A stretch of 64,000 nucleotides of DNA from WRGT01 sp942493035 (lineage in GTDB: Bacteria > Spirochaetota > UBA4802 > UBA5550), in contig OW818666.1 in the NCBI GenBank assembly GCA_942493035.1, positions 3,844,001 through 3,908,000 on the forward strand, in the 5' to 3' direction. A program made the position numbers and the translations under genes. The notes below the pieces were generated by a model, which was not told the DNA's origin, did no database searches, and was given only the letters and a program-made list of their open reading frames with translations. Positions 1-8,084 of this stretch are shown here, one piece after another (positions within the stretch are counted from its first letter, which is position 1; every line of letters starts with the position of its first letter).

Positions 1-17
1 CATTAACGAGGAAAACA

Positions 18-1187
18 ATGCCTGAATTAAGTAATCGGATTTCGTATTTTACCGAGTCAGTAATAAGAAGAATGACCCGTATTTCAAATCGTTTCGGGGC
101 GATCAATCTATCACAGGGATTCCCTGACTTTGATCCTCCGGAGGAACTTAAACAGGCACTAGTACACTGTGCAGTTAAAGGACCGCATCAGTATGCGATG
201 ACATGGGGTGCACAGAACTTTCGAAACGCATTGGCGGAAAAGCAGAAGAAGTTCATGGGGATAGATATAGATCCTGATGAAAATATTGTTGTAACCTGCG
301 GCAGTACCGAAGCGATGATGGCAGTAATGCTGACAATATGCAATGCTGGGGATAAGGTAATTGTGTTTTCACCATTTTATGAAAATTACGGAGCTGATAC
401 AATTCTGTCAGGAGCCGAACCGGTTTTCGTCCCTCTTCACCCGCCTGATTTTAACTTTGACAAAAGTGAACTTCGTAATGCATTCGAAAAAAAACCGAAG
501 GCTATTATACTCTGTAATCCGTCAAATCCTACCGGGAAAGTCTTCACCCGTGATGAGCTTCTTTATATAGCATCTCTTGCAGAGGAGTTCGATACTTATG
601 TCGTTACCGACGAAGTATACGAACACATTGTTTACGATGAATATGAGCATGTATATTTTGCTTCACTTCCCGGAATGAAGGGACGGACTATTTCATGCAG
701 TTCTCTTTCTAAAACTTATTCAATAACCGGCTGGAGGCTGGGATACGTTATTGCAGAGCCTAATATTATTAACGGTGTGCGTAAGGTTCATGATTTTCTT
801 ACCGTCGGGGCCGCTGCTCCGCTTCAGGAGGCTGCTGTTGCAGGGCTGCTTCTTCCTGACAGTTATTATCTCTCGCTTAAGGATAGTTATACCAGAAAAC
901 GGGATATATTCCTGAGCGCCCTTGACAGGGCTGAATTGAAATATACCAGGCCTCAGGGAGCTTACTACGTAATGGTTGATATATCCGAGTTTAAAGCACA
1001 TAGTGATGTGGAGTTCAGCGAATGGATGGCGGAATATGTCGGTGTAACTCCTGTTCCAGGTTCGAGTTTTTTCAGAGAGAATATTAATTTTCTTATAAGA
1101 TTTCATTTTGCTAAAAAAGAGGAGACCCTTATCGCAGCAGGTGAAAAACTCCTGCTGCTCAGAGAAAAAGTCAGGACGAGGAAATGA
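18..1187 (+). CDS. PLP-dependent aminotransferase (class I/II)
   Basis: Fold-type I aminotransferase of 389 aa, the usual family length. The N-terminal NLSQGFPDFDPP segment and the NPSNPTGK motif in the middle are typical of the methionine/kynurenine/aspartate aminotransferase group. The PLP-binding lysine sits in SLSKTYSITGW (Lys232), and a substrate-carboxylate arginine is likely in the C-terminal FLIRFHF. The ATG at 18 has a purine-rich GAGGAAAA Shine-Dalgarno just upstream, so the gene is complete although it lies at the window edge. It is convergent with the hemolysin-III gene across a long palindrome. The family is clear; the amino-acid substrate cannot be told from sequence alone. Confidence 0.9.
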   Translation: MPELSNRISYFTESVIRRMTRISNRFGAINLSQGFPDFDPPEELKQALVHCAVKGPHQYAMTWGAQNFRNALAEKQKKFMGIDIDPDENIVVTCGSTEAMMAVMLTICNAGDKVIVFSPFYENYGADTILSGAEPVFVPLHPPDFNFDKSELRNAFEKKPKAIILCNPSNPTGKVFTRDELLYIASLAEEFDTYVVTDEVYEHIVYDEYEHVYFASLPGMKGRTISCSSLSKTYSITGWRLGYVIAEPNIINGVRKVHDFLTVGAAAPLQEAAVAGLLLPDSYYLSLKDSYTRKRDIFLSALDRAELKYTRPQGAYYVMVDISEFKAHSDVEFSEWMAEYVGVTPVPGSSFFRENINFLIRFHFAKKEETLIAAGEKLLLLREKVRTRK

Positions 1188-1212
1188 TCTTACTTAATGC
1201 AATTTTAATGCT

Positions 1213-1311
1213 GTCTGAACCGCAGATTTTCAGTGATTTGAGTGATAGACTGTGATTTACTAAACGTGAAACATAGTAATCATTTAAATCCGCTTAATCT
1301 GTGGTTCAGAC
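1213..1311. repeat. 99-bp imperfect palindrome between convergent genes
   Basis: The outer arms GTCTGAACCGCAGATT (1213-1228) and AATCTGTGGTTCAGAC (1296-1311) are complementary over 16 positions, counting one G.T wobble. An inner weaker stem (TGATTTACTA near 1252 with TAGTAATCA near 1274) would extend the structure. It lies between two gene ends, so the transcripts could fold into a terminator or mRNA-end protector. It has no T-run. Similar AATCTGTGGTTCAGA-type intergenic repeats occur in several bacterial genomes as far as I recall; that is background knowledge, not a search result. Confidence 0.7.
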
Positions 1312-1330
1312 ATCCATGCTTAAATCTGCA

Positions 1331-1984
1331 TCACATATGCACGTACTGTTCAATACTGTAAACAACCATTAAGAGATGCAGAACTGCTCCTCCGATTATA
1401 AAGATGTGAAATATCTCATGGAAGCCAAAAAATTCAGGTATAGGATCCGGTTTTTTTATTATATAAATTATCGCACCCACCGTGTATGAGATTCCTCCGG
1501 CAGCGAGAAAAGCAAGAGCTGGATCAGGCATTGTGTGAACAAGCGTTGAGATTGGAATAACTACAATCCATCCCATGAGAAGATAGATGAGGGTTCCAAT
1601 TACTCTTGGCGCATTAACGAAAAAAAGTTTAAAGATAATTCCTGAAAGTACAAGTGACCACTGCGCAATGAGGATTCCCCACTTCATATTCCCTTCAAGA
1701 TAGAGAAAACAGATTGGTGTGTATGTCCCTGCAATAAGAAAAAAGATCGCTGAATGATCGAGTTTTCTCCACACTGTTTTATCATTCTCAACTACTTTTT
1801 TTGTGTGATACAAAAAACTCGCACTGAAAAGGAATATTCCCGAAAGCCCGTAAATCAAAGACACAATCTGTGCGGTTATGTTTCCGGAAGAGATTATAAG
1901 TAATATAATAGTTCCGATTATCATAACCGGAACTGTTCCTCCATGTGTGTATGCAGAAATTTTTTCAGTGTGTGGAATTTTCAT
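1331..1984 (-). CDS. Hemolysin III / PAQR-type membrane protein
   Basis: Integral membrane protein of 217 aa with seven predicted hydrophobic segments. It carries the PAQR/hemolysin-III signatures: an N-terminal EKISAYTHGG, SASFLYHT after TM2, KLDHSAIFFLIAGTYTP after TM3, and a C-terminal FHEIFHIFIIGGAVLH. The conserved His residues of these motifs bind zinc in PAQR relatives. The ATG at 1984 follows a GGAGAG ribosome site; a longer in-frame reading from 2044 has no such site and adds 20 residues before the conserved start, so I reject it. Bacterial members are often named YqfA; their physiological role is not settled. Confidence 0.9.
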   Translation of the reverse strand: MKIPHTEKISAYTHGGTVPVMIIGTIILLIISSGNITAQIVSLIYGLSGIFLFSASFLYHTKKVVENDKTVWRKLDHSAIFFLIAGTYTPICFLYLEGNMKWGILIAQWSLVLSGIIFKLFFVNAPRVIGTLIYLLMGWIVVIPISTLVHTMPDPALAFLAAGGISYTVGAIIYIIKKPDPIPEFFGFHEIFHIFIIGGAVLHLLMVVYSIEQYVHM

Positions 1985-2223
1985 GTACTCTCTCCTGGTG
2001 ATATTTATAAAATCAAAAACCGGGAGATGCCCAAAAAGTTGCATTTTTTTTAAATACTCATAAACTGGAGATAAAATATTCTCCGTAGCAAGATCGATAC
2101 GGCGCAGAAAATACTACCGATTTATAAACAGTTACTTTTTTTTTGCAACCCAGACGTGAAAATTATGTTTGCTATATTGAAACTATCCTGTTAACTGAAA
2201 TAAGAATATGAAAAGGAGTTTTT

Positions 2224-2568
2224 ATGCCGACACCATCGACAGCAGCACAGGTTATTGTAACTATTATCCCGATTGTAGGGATTGTAATGGGTTGTTTAGT
2301 AATCTTTTTTTATCTTCTCTGGAGTTATAAATTAAAAGTACATATGATTGATAAGGGACTTTATACACGTGTACCTTTCGACATGGATACCTTTTCGCTT
2401 CTTCTTGGTCTTGTTCTATTTATACTGGGACTTGCTCTGACAATTTTTTTTCTTATAAAGGATGGATTCAGCTACGGTGTTCTCAGCGGTCTTATACCGG
2501 TATCTATAGGGATAAGTCTGCTTGTCTTTTTTATTGTAAGACTTAAGATAAAATCAAACAATGCCTGA
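2224..2568 (+). CDS. Small three-helix membrane protein upstream of ECF sigma
   Basis: 114 aa with three clear hydrophobic helices, at about residues 10-32, 55-78 and 86-107. A short amphipathic stretch (KLKVHMIDKGLYTRVPFD) lies between helices 1 and 2. The start has a good GGAG ribosome site. The last codons overlap the next gene, an ECF sigma factor, by 8 bp, so the two are translated together. The layout resembles DUF6249-type proteins that sit beside ECF sigma genes, but I assign no family firmly. A role in the sigma/anti-sigma signalling unit is an inference from position only. Confidence 0.8.
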   Translation: MPTPSTAAQVIVTIIPIVGIVMGCLVIFFYLLWSYKLKVHMIDKGLYTRVPFDMDTFSLLLGLVLFILGLALTIFFLIKDGFSYGVLSGLIPVSIGISLLVFFIVRLKIKSNNA

Positions 2569-3130
2569 AAAAATATTATCCGATGAGCACATTGTCAGAC
2601 AGGTTCAGAAAGGTGATTTTGAATCGTATAGTCTGATTGTTGAAAGATATCAGGATAAAATATTCAGCATCGGCATGAGATTTTTTTATGACCGTGATGA
2701 CTCTGCTGATTTTACGCAGGAGGTTTTTCTCAAAGCATTTAAAAAAATTGAATCATACAGGGAGATAGCTCTTTTCAAATACTGGCTGGTTAAGCTTGCA
2801 TATAACCATGGAATAAACATGAAGAAAAAAAAACACGATGAAGGTATCGAGTTTAACAGTGATGAGATTAAATCAAATTATGAACTCCCTGAAGATAAGC
2901 ATATTTATGGAGAGATAAAAGAATTACTTGAAGATGAGATTAATCGGCTCCCTGAGAGATACAGGATATGCATCGATTTTTATTTTTTTGTAGGATTAAA
3001 ATATAACGAAATAAGTGAGATTACAGGGTATCCTGTAAACACTGTAAAGTCAGATGTCTTAAGAGCAAAAAATATATTACGACAGAAACTCAAAGGTACA
3101 ATAGCGGAGGAGTATCATGAAATGCAGTAA
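2561..3130 (+). CDS. ECF-type RNA polymerase sigma factor
   Basis: Sigma-70 family protein of 189 aa with regions 2 and 4 only, the ECF layout. Region 2 is seen in the DDSADFTQEVFLKAF stretch (residues about 46-60), followed by FKYWLVKLAYNHG. Region 4 is the C-terminal helix-turn-helix GLKYNEISEITGYPVNTVKS (about residues 145-164). It would direct RNA polymerase to a small regulon. The gene overlaps both neighbours, and the next gene has the form of a membrane anti-sigma factor, so this is a complete sigma/anti-sigma unit. No target promoter could be recognised with confidence. Confidence 0.93.
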   Translation: MPEKILSDEHIVRQVQKGDFESYSLIVERYQDKIFSIGMRFFYDRDDSADFTQEVFLKAFKKIESYREIALFKYWLVKLAYNHGINMKKKKHDEGIEFNSDEIKSNYELPEDKHIYGEIKELLEDEINRLPERYRICIDFYFFVGLKYNEISEITGYPVNTVKSDVLRAKNILRQKLKGTIAEEYHEMQ

Positions 3131-3581
3131 AGCAGTTGAAGATTATCTTAAACTTGAAAATAATTCCCACACGCCATTTATATTAAAGCTTCATCTTATG
3201 TTCTGCAGAGAATGCAGAGAAGAAGCAGTGCGATTGAAAAAAGTATTTAATCTGTTGAAAAACGATTCTGTATATAAATCCCCATATGATATCAAAACAT
3301 CTGTGATGGATATAATCAGAAGCGAAAGCGTTTATGTTGTAAAAACAATTTCCGGATTAAAATGGGTAACTATCGGATCGATTATTTTCTTCAGCATATT
3401 ATTGATCAATTTCAGCGATTCATTTTTATGGCTGAAAATCGAATTCGGTTCAGATTATACAATACCAATGAGCATTGTTATGGGATTTGTATTTTCCGCA
3501 TATTCAGCAGTACTTATCGGCTGTAATTACGAGAGCATCAAAAAGTACCTTGAACTTCATTCCAGATGGAAGATTAAATGA
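3117..3581 (+). CDS. Putative membrane anti-sigma factor (zinc-finger type)
   Basis: 154 aa. The N-terminal part contains HLMFCREC, an HxxxCxxC pattern typical of zinc-binding anti-sigma domains (ZAS), with a further Cys at residue 3. Two hydrophobic helices follow, at about residues 80-100 and 115-135. The gene begins inside the end of the sigma gene (14-bp overlap) after a GCGGAGGAG ribosome site, as is usual for a cognate pair. The role would be to hold the sigma factor at the membrane and release it on a signal. The signal is unknown. The ZAS call rests on one short motif plus position. Confidence 0.8.
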   Translation: MKCSKAVEDYLKLENNSHTPFILKLHLMFCRECREEAVRLKKVFNLLKNDSVYKSPYDIKTSVMDIIRSESVYVVKTISGLKWVTIGSIIFFSILLINFSDSFLWLKIEFGSDYTIPMSIVMGFVFSAYSAVLIGCNYESIKKYLELHSRWKIK

Positions 3582-3721
3582 CAGAGTTTTAACACCGTTT
3601 TGAAAGGTCAGATTCAAGTCATCTTTACCAGAAAAGTTAACAAATAAACATAAAAAAAATATTGACCTTATCCAAATTAGAGAATTTATATGACATAATA
3701 TATTTTCTGAGCAGGTGCAGC

Positions 3722-4177
3722 ATGAGTGATTATGAAGCTTATACAAAAATTTTAACTAAATCGGTAAATCATATCTTTAAAAAATTTTTAGATGATCATG
3801 ATATATCTGAAGTCTATGAAAGCCAGGCGGGTGAAAAAGATCCGCAGGTCGCTATTGAAATCAAAGGTACACTTGAGGGTGAGGTTGTTATTAATATACC
3901 TCAGAAAACCCTTACTCAAATATCAAGAAAATTTATCGGTGACCCTAAAGCGAAGATATCAAAGAATATGAGTGCCGACGTTGCGGGTGAGCTTGCAAAC
4001 CTTATAACCGGAACTTTTGCAAATCTTATGCAGTATTCCGAACACGATCTTATACTCTCCCCTCCGGAATTTAATGATGATCCTATATCAATTAAAGCTC
4101 TTTATGATAATGTGAATATGTCTTTCGTTTCATCCTTCGGGGGATTTGACATCGATTTTTACTACAGGGATAATTGA
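3722..4177 (+). CDS. cheX: CheX-type chemotaxis phosphatase
   Basis: 151-aa single-domain protein matching the CheX/CheC phosphatase fold. The helix with VAGELANLITGTFANLM holds an E-x-x-N pair (GELANL), the catalytic signature by which CheX dephosphorylates CheY-P. The N-terminal half has the strand pattern of the family (AIEIKGTLEGEVVINIP). I place the start at the ATG at 3722, preceded by AGGTG; an in-frame ATG 60 bp upstream adds an unconserved tail. In spirochaetes CheX ends CheY signalling for motility. Here it stands alone, away from other chemotaxis genes. Confidence 0.85.
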   Translation: MSDYEAYTKILTKSVNHIFKKFLDDHDISEVYESQAGEKDPQVAIEIKGTLEGEVVINIPQKTLTQISRKFIGDPKAKISKNMSADVAGELANLITGTFANLMQYSEHDLILSPPEFNDDPISIKALYDNVNMSFVSSFGGFDIDFYYRDN

Positions 4178-4440
4178 GAATATACAGTAATAAATGCCAG
4201 ATTGTATGTTCTTCTATAAATCTAACACAATCATTTCATGCCGAGAACAAAAGTCTTAAAAATTTTCTTTAGTGTATTTTATCTTGATATTTAAATGGAT
4301 TTTTATAAATCCGGAATTTTATTTATAAACTCTTCTTCATTTAATAATAAAATTGAAAAAAAACTATTCTTATGTAAATTGAAATAGAGTAACCACACTA
4401 AAAAATATAAAAAATAATGGAAGTAAATAAGGAGAACTAT

Positions 4441-5445
4441 ATGATTCATTTCAGAAAGTTTATATTCGTCACAACATTGGTTGTATTTTCAGGTATTAAT
4501 CTTTTAGCTGAATGCGTTGATGGTGATTGTCAGAATGGTAAAGGGAAATTTACATACAGTAATAATGCAATATATGAAGGTGAATTTAAAGACGGGCAGA
4601 TGACTGGTAAAGGTCTGTACACCGACAAAAAAGGTGACCGTTATGAAGGTGAATTCACTAATGGAAAACTTAACGGCAAAGGGAAAGTAACTTATAAAAC
4701 AGGCGAAACAGCAGAGGGGAGTTATAAAGACAATCTTCTCGATGGAAAAGGTTCTATAATAACAAAAGCAGGGGATAAGTTTACCGGAGAATTTGTTAAA
4801 GGCAAAAAACAGGGTAATGGTGAGTTTGTATTTGCATCAGGTGAAAAATACACTGGTATGTTTCAGGATGATTTTTTTAATGGTAATGGTGTGTACAAGT
4901 ATTCGAATGGTGCGTCATTTACAGGAACTTTTGTAAAAGGAAAACCAGCGGGTACAGGTTCGTATACTGATACTAACGGAGACATTTATACAGGAATTTT
5001 TGCTAACGGTAAACTTAACGGAAACGGAAAAGTTGTTTTTAAAAATGGATCCAGATATGAAGGTAATTTTGTAAACAGTACCATGAGCGGTGATGGATCA
5101 TTTGTAGATCAGAACGGGAATCAGTATGTTGGGGATTTTAAGAACGGCAAGCTGAATGGAAAAGGGAAAGTAACATTTGTAAATGGTGAAATTTTTGAAG
5201 GGAACTTTAAAGATGATATTCTTGATGGAAAAGGGAAACATACTTCAAAAAGCGGTGCTGTATATGAAGGGAACTTCAAAAAAGGGAAGTATGACGGCAA
5301 AGGTACTTTTATTCAGGCAAATAAAATAAAATATGTCGGCGATTTTAAAGATGGTGTATTCCATGGAAACGGAACAGTTTACAGACCCGACGGAACAGAA
5401 GACAGAAAGGGTAAATTTGTTAATGGAAAATTTCAGGTTAAGTAA
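4441..5445 (+). CDS. Secreted MORN-repeat protein
   Basis: 334 aa: a signal peptide (residues about 1-20, ending near LLAEC) followed by about thirteen 23-residue MORN units. Each has the form GxGxxxxxxGxxYxGxFxxGx, and the last is imperfect. The ATG at 4441 has a GGAG ribosome site; an in-frame ATG 24 bp upstream would spoil the signal sequence. MORN arrays form elongated beta-hairpin rods that bind lipids or proteins. With a signal peptide and no anchor the protein is probably periplasmic or cell-surface. Two DNA segments near 4665 and 5150 are very alike, suggesting growth by internal duplication. Confidence 0.9.
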   Translation: MIHFRKFIFVTTLVVFSGINLLAECVDGDCQNGKGKFTYSNNAIYEGEFKDGQMTGKGLYTDKKGDRYEGEFTNGKLNGKGKVTYKTGETAEGSYKDNLLDGKGSIITKAGDKFTGEFVKGKKQGNGEFVFASGEKYTGMFQDDFFNGNGVYKYSNGASFTGTFVKGKPAGTGSYTDTNGDIYTGIFANGKLNGNGKVVFKNGSRYEGNFVNSTMSGDGSFVDQNGNQYVGDFKNGKLNGKGKVTFVNGEIFEGNFKDDILDGKGKHTSKSGAVYEGNFKKGKYDGKGTFIQANKIKYVGDFKDGVFHGNGTVYRPDGTEDRKGKFVNGKFQVK

Positions 5446-5457
5446 AATCTAATTCTA

Positions 5458-5847
5458 ATGAAAATTATTAATATAAGATCAGCTTCATCTGAAGAACTTA
5501 TTGATATAACAGAACATATTGCATCCGCGGTTAAAGAGCTGAATGTAAGTGAGGGGTTATGCTGCATATATACCCCTCACACTACAGCTGCGGTAACGAT
5601 AAACGAAAATGCCGATCCGACAGTAAAGAGAGACATTCTGGCAGGTCTCAGATCTTTAAATCTTGAAAACGTACATTATCTGCATGGTGAAGGGAATTCA
5701 GCGGCTCATATCAAATCATCGATGATTGGTGCTTCCGAAATTGTAATAATTGATAAGGGCAGACTTCAACTTGGAACATGGCAGGGTATATATTTCTGCG
5801 AGTTTGACGGTCCGCGGGAGAGAAAGGTTTACATATCTATCAGTTAA
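5458..5847 (+). CDS. YjbQ / UPF0047 family protein
   Basis: 129 aa, the normal size of the family. It has the conserved YTPHTTAAVTINENADP block (residues about 39-55), HGEGNSAAHIKSS with the second His pair, and the C-terminal GTWQGIYFCEFDGPR. The histidines would bind a metal or phosphate. Members have been annotated as secondary thiamine-phosphate synthases from weak in vitro activity, so the real role is open. It starts 12 bp after the MORN gene without a clear Shine-Dalgarno, and its end overlaps the convergent ruvB by 8 bp. Confidence 0.9.
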   Translation: MKIINIRSASSEELIDITEHIASAVKELNVSEGLCCIYTPHTTAAVTINENADPTVKRDILAGLRSLNLENVHYLHGEGNSAAHIKSSMIGASEIVIIDKGRLQLGTWQGIYFCEFDGPRERKVYISIS

Positions 5848-6892
5848 CATCTTCATCAAATAAAATCTGCTGGTTATCTTCAGCTATTCGCGACAGTTCT
5901 ATCCCCAGATGTTTATAGGCATGTGCAGTAACCATCCGCCCTCTTGGTGTTCTTTTCAACAGACCTATCTGAACCAGAAACGGTTCGTAGTAATCTTCAA
6001 GGGTGTCAGTCTCCTCCCCTACGGAAATTGCGATTGTTTTTAAACCGACAGGCCCGCCGTTATATTTTTCGATAATCGCAGTTAGAATTCTCCGGTCCAT
6101 TTCATCGAGTCCAAGTTCATCTATATCGAGTCTTTCAAGTGAATACTTTGTAGTTTTAAGATCTATTCTATCATGTTTCATAACAGTGGTAAAGTCTGCA
6201 ACACGGCGGACCAGTCTATTTACAATCCGCGGCGTTCTCCTCGATCTTTTTGCAATTTCCAGAGCAGCATCGTCATCCATCTCAATTCCGATAATCCCTG
6301 CAGTACGCGTTGCAATCTTTTTCAGGTCTTCAGGCTCGTAATAATTAAGACGCAGCGGTATGCCGAATCTGTCGCGCAGAGCTGCGGTAAGAAGTCCTGT
6401 TCGTGTTGTAGCGCCTACAAGAGTGAATGATGCAAGATTGAGTTTTATACTCTTGGCACCAATCCCCTGACCGATTATTATATCAATGGATCTGTCCTCC
6501 ATTGCCGGATAAAGAATCTCCTCTATAGCCGGTGAGAGTCGATGGATTTCATCTATGAAAAGGACATCGTGTTCTTCCAGTCCGGTTAGAATAGATGCGA
6601 GATCTCCGGCTTTGTCAATTATCGGAGCAGAAGTAGCTTTAAGATTAACGCCGAGTTCCTGAGCAATAATAAATGCAAGTGTAGTTTTCCCCAGGCCTGG
6701 AGGACCGGAAAGAAGTATATGATCTAATGATTTTTTACGGAGTTTTGCAGATTCAATAAATACTTTCAGATTGTCGGTTATTTTCTTCTGCCCAATGAAT
6801 TCATCAAGACGGGCAGGTCTTAGAGATAATTCATGATCTGAATCCTCTTCCGGAATTTTATCCGCGTCTAATATTCTGGATATCTGATCCAT
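5840..6892 (-). CDS. ruvB: Holliday junction branch migration helicase RuvB
   Basis: 350 aa AAA+ ATPase. Walker A GPPGLGKTTLA (residues about 64-74), Walker B LFIDEIHRL, sensor 1 GATTRTG, and the C-terminal winged helix with RTPRIVNRLVRRVADF and RTPRGR that contacts DNA. RuvB rings pump DNA through Holliday junctions together with RuvA. The gene starts one base after the stop of the upstream PTS-like gene, so it is translationally coupled to it. No ruvA or ruvC is in the window. Confidence 0.98.
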   Translation of the reverse strand: MDQISRILDADKIPEEDSDHELSLRPARLDEFIGQKKITDNLKVFIESAKLRKKSLDHILLSGPPGLGKTTLAFIIAQELGVNLKATSAPIIDKAGDLASILTGLEEHDVLFIDEIHRLSPAIEEILYPAMEDRSIDIIIGQGIGAKSIKLNLASFTLVGATTRTGLLTAALRDRFGIPLRLNYYEPEDLKKIATRTAGIIGIEMDDDAALEIAKRSRRTPRIVNRLVRRVADFTTVMKHDRIDLKTTKYSLERLDIDELGLDEMDRRILTAIIEKYNGGPVGLKTIAISVGEETDTLEDYYEPFLVQIGLLKRTPRGRMVTAHAYKHLGIELSRIAEDNQQILFDEDVN

Positions 6893-6893
6893 C

Positions 6894-7358
6894 TTATGTC
6901 AGAGAGTAGTTTTTAAGAGTTTTTAATATTGAGTCAGAGGTTTTTAATTCCAGCAGTTTTTCCCGTAGTGATGAGTCGCTCATCATTTTTGCAATGTTTG
7001 CCAGAGTTTTTATATGCTGAGTGAGCTTATCTTTTGGAACTATAAGAAGAATTACTATTTTGACAGGTTCGTTATCAATAGCTTCAAAATTTAAACCTTT
7101 TGAAGTTAAAGCCATTACAGTAATAATATTATGTACTTTAGAAGTGGAACAATGAGGAATAGCAACACCGTTTCCAATACCTGTACTCATAGACTTCTCT
7201 CTCTCTATGAGGGCATTTTTAACAGTTTCAGCATCATCATGAGAAATTTCTTTATTCCTGACAGCCAGTTCGACCATCTCTTCGATAATTTCCCATCTGT
7301 TTTTGGCATTGGGTTTAACCAATATGTTATTCTTTTTTAAATTTTCCAGCAGGCTCAT
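6894..7358 (-). CDS. PTS EIIA (fructose/nitrogen type, PtsN-like)
   Basis: 154 aa single PTS EIIA type-2 domain. The phospho-accepting histidine is in GVAIPHCS (about residue 67), preceded by the family signature around NALIEREKSMSTGIGNG. No EIIB or EIIC domain is fused, and no sugar transporter lies nearby. It is therefore likely a regulatory PtsN-like protein rather than part of an uptake system. It is first in a two-gene operon with ruvB (1-bp gap). The promoter I see at 7392-7419 would serve both. Confidence 0.9.
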   Translation of the reverse strand: MSLLENLKKNNILVKPNAKNRWEIIEEMVELAVRNKEISHDDAETVKNALIEREKSMSTGIGNGVAIPHCSTSKVHNIITVMALTSKGLNFEAIDNEPVKIVILLIVPKDKLTQHIKTLANIAKMMSDSSLREKLLELKTSDSILKTLKNYSLT

Positions 7359-7391
7359 TTTGATTTTTTCGTTATCATTTAATTTAAGTTA

Positions 7392-7419
7392 ATACTATGA
7401 ATTATTGATTTTTCGTCAA
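7392..7419 (-). promoter_or_regulatory. Predicted sigma-70 promoter for ptsN-like/ruvB
   Basis: On the minus strand a TTGACG -35 (7414-7419) and TAGTAT -10 (7392-7397) are separated by 16 bp, 34 bp before the start of the PTS gene. A 9-bp inverted repeat (ATGAATTAT near 7397, ATAATTCAT near 7423) covers the -35/-10 interval and could be an operator. Confidence 0.5.
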
Positions 7420-7555
7420 GTCTATAATTCATAATATAATCACTATTGGAGTAATTGATTTTGTAACTGTCATGAAGTTTTTCAAATTGATATTGTATAG
7501 TATTAATTTTTAAAAATCCCGGAGGCCAGGAGAATTATTAAAGTTTAAAAATTTG

Positions 7556-7584
7556 TTGACTCTTTGATAAAGAATATATGTATT
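7556..7584 (+). promoter_or_regulatory. Predicted promoter for STAS gene
   Basis: TTGACT at 7556-7561 and TGTATT at 7579-7584, spacing 17 bp, 38 bp upstream of the ATG. The -10 is weak; the -35 is good. Confidence 0.4.
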
Positions 7585-7621
7585 AATGAGGATTCAATAT
7601 AATCATTGAGAGGGATTTATT

Positions 7622-7951
7622 ATGATACACCTTGAGGAGAAAGAGAATGGACTTTGTATTATTAAAGTAGTAATGCGCGAAGTTCATACCCTTGATGTTC
7701 CTGACCTGAAAGAAAAAATCCAGCAGGCAATCGTAGAAAAAGGGATTAAAAAAATGGTTCTGGACCTTTCAAATGTTAAACTTATTACCAGTACCGGAAT
7801 TGGTATCTTTCTGAATATTAATCAGATTCTGAAGTCTCAACTGAGACTTGCATGTCCAAACGAGGATGTAAAAAAAGTACTGGAGCTTACAAAGGTTACA
7901 TCTGTGATAAAATTGTTCAACTCTGTTGATGAAGCTATGAACGGTTTTTAA
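7622..7951 (+). CDS. STAS-domain anti-sigma factor antagonist
   Basis: 109 aa single STAS domain. The motif around the phosphorylatable serine is VKLITSTGIGIFL (residues about 56-68), where the family has D/N-S-S/T-G. The N-terminal LKEKIQQAI and C-terminal VIKLFNSVDEA fit SpoIIAA/RsbV. Such proteins release a sigma factor or another target when dephosphorylated by a PP2C phosphatase. A REC-PP2C protein is encoded at 48410-49558 and a second STAS protein at 44455-44811. No RsbW-type kinase is in the window. It is monocistronic with an AGAGGG ribosome site. Confidence 0.9.
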   Translation: MIHLEEKENGLCIIKVVMREVHTLDVPDLKEKIQQAIVEKGIKKMVLDLSNVKLITSTGIGIFLNINQILKSQLRLACPNEDVKKVLELTKVTSVIKLFNSVDEAMNGF

Positions 7952-7997
7952 ATAAATTTTATAGCTGCTCAGTTATATAGAAAATTCAAAAAATAAA

Positions 7998-8032
7998 TCA
8001 TATTTCTCCCGCTGCTTAAAGCGGGGAGAGAT
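7998..8032. repeat. GC-rich palindrome
   Basis: CTCCCGCT at about 8004 pairs with AGCGGGGAG at about 8015, flanked by ATAT on both sides. It is a strong hairpin in very AT-rich surroundings between a STAS gene and a convergent MBL gene. No T-run follows. It resembles the other GC-rich palindromes of this window at about 9.2, 44.9, 47.0 and 59.8 kb. Confidence 0.6.
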
Positions 8033-8084
8033 ATCTGATTGTTCGATTCCGGACCTTTTAAGATTTTAAATAAACTTCTATAAT

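Noticed and set aside
720..1106. 128-codon frame antisense to the aminotransferase
   Set aside because: Fully inside a clear conserved gene on the other strand; composition is that of a shadow frame.
2130..2200. Possible ECF-type autoregulatory promoter (GCAACC) before the sigma operon
   Set aside because: Spacing to any -10-like element is about 20 bp and unconvincing; the sigma factor's target motif is unknown.
6003..6430. Two long plus-strand frames inside ruvB
   Set aside because: RuvB motifs are intact on the minus strand, and these frames have Ser/Ile-rich shadow composition.
8035..8060. GTTCGATTCC, like a tRNA T-loop
   Set aside because: No acceptor, D or anticodon stems fit around it.
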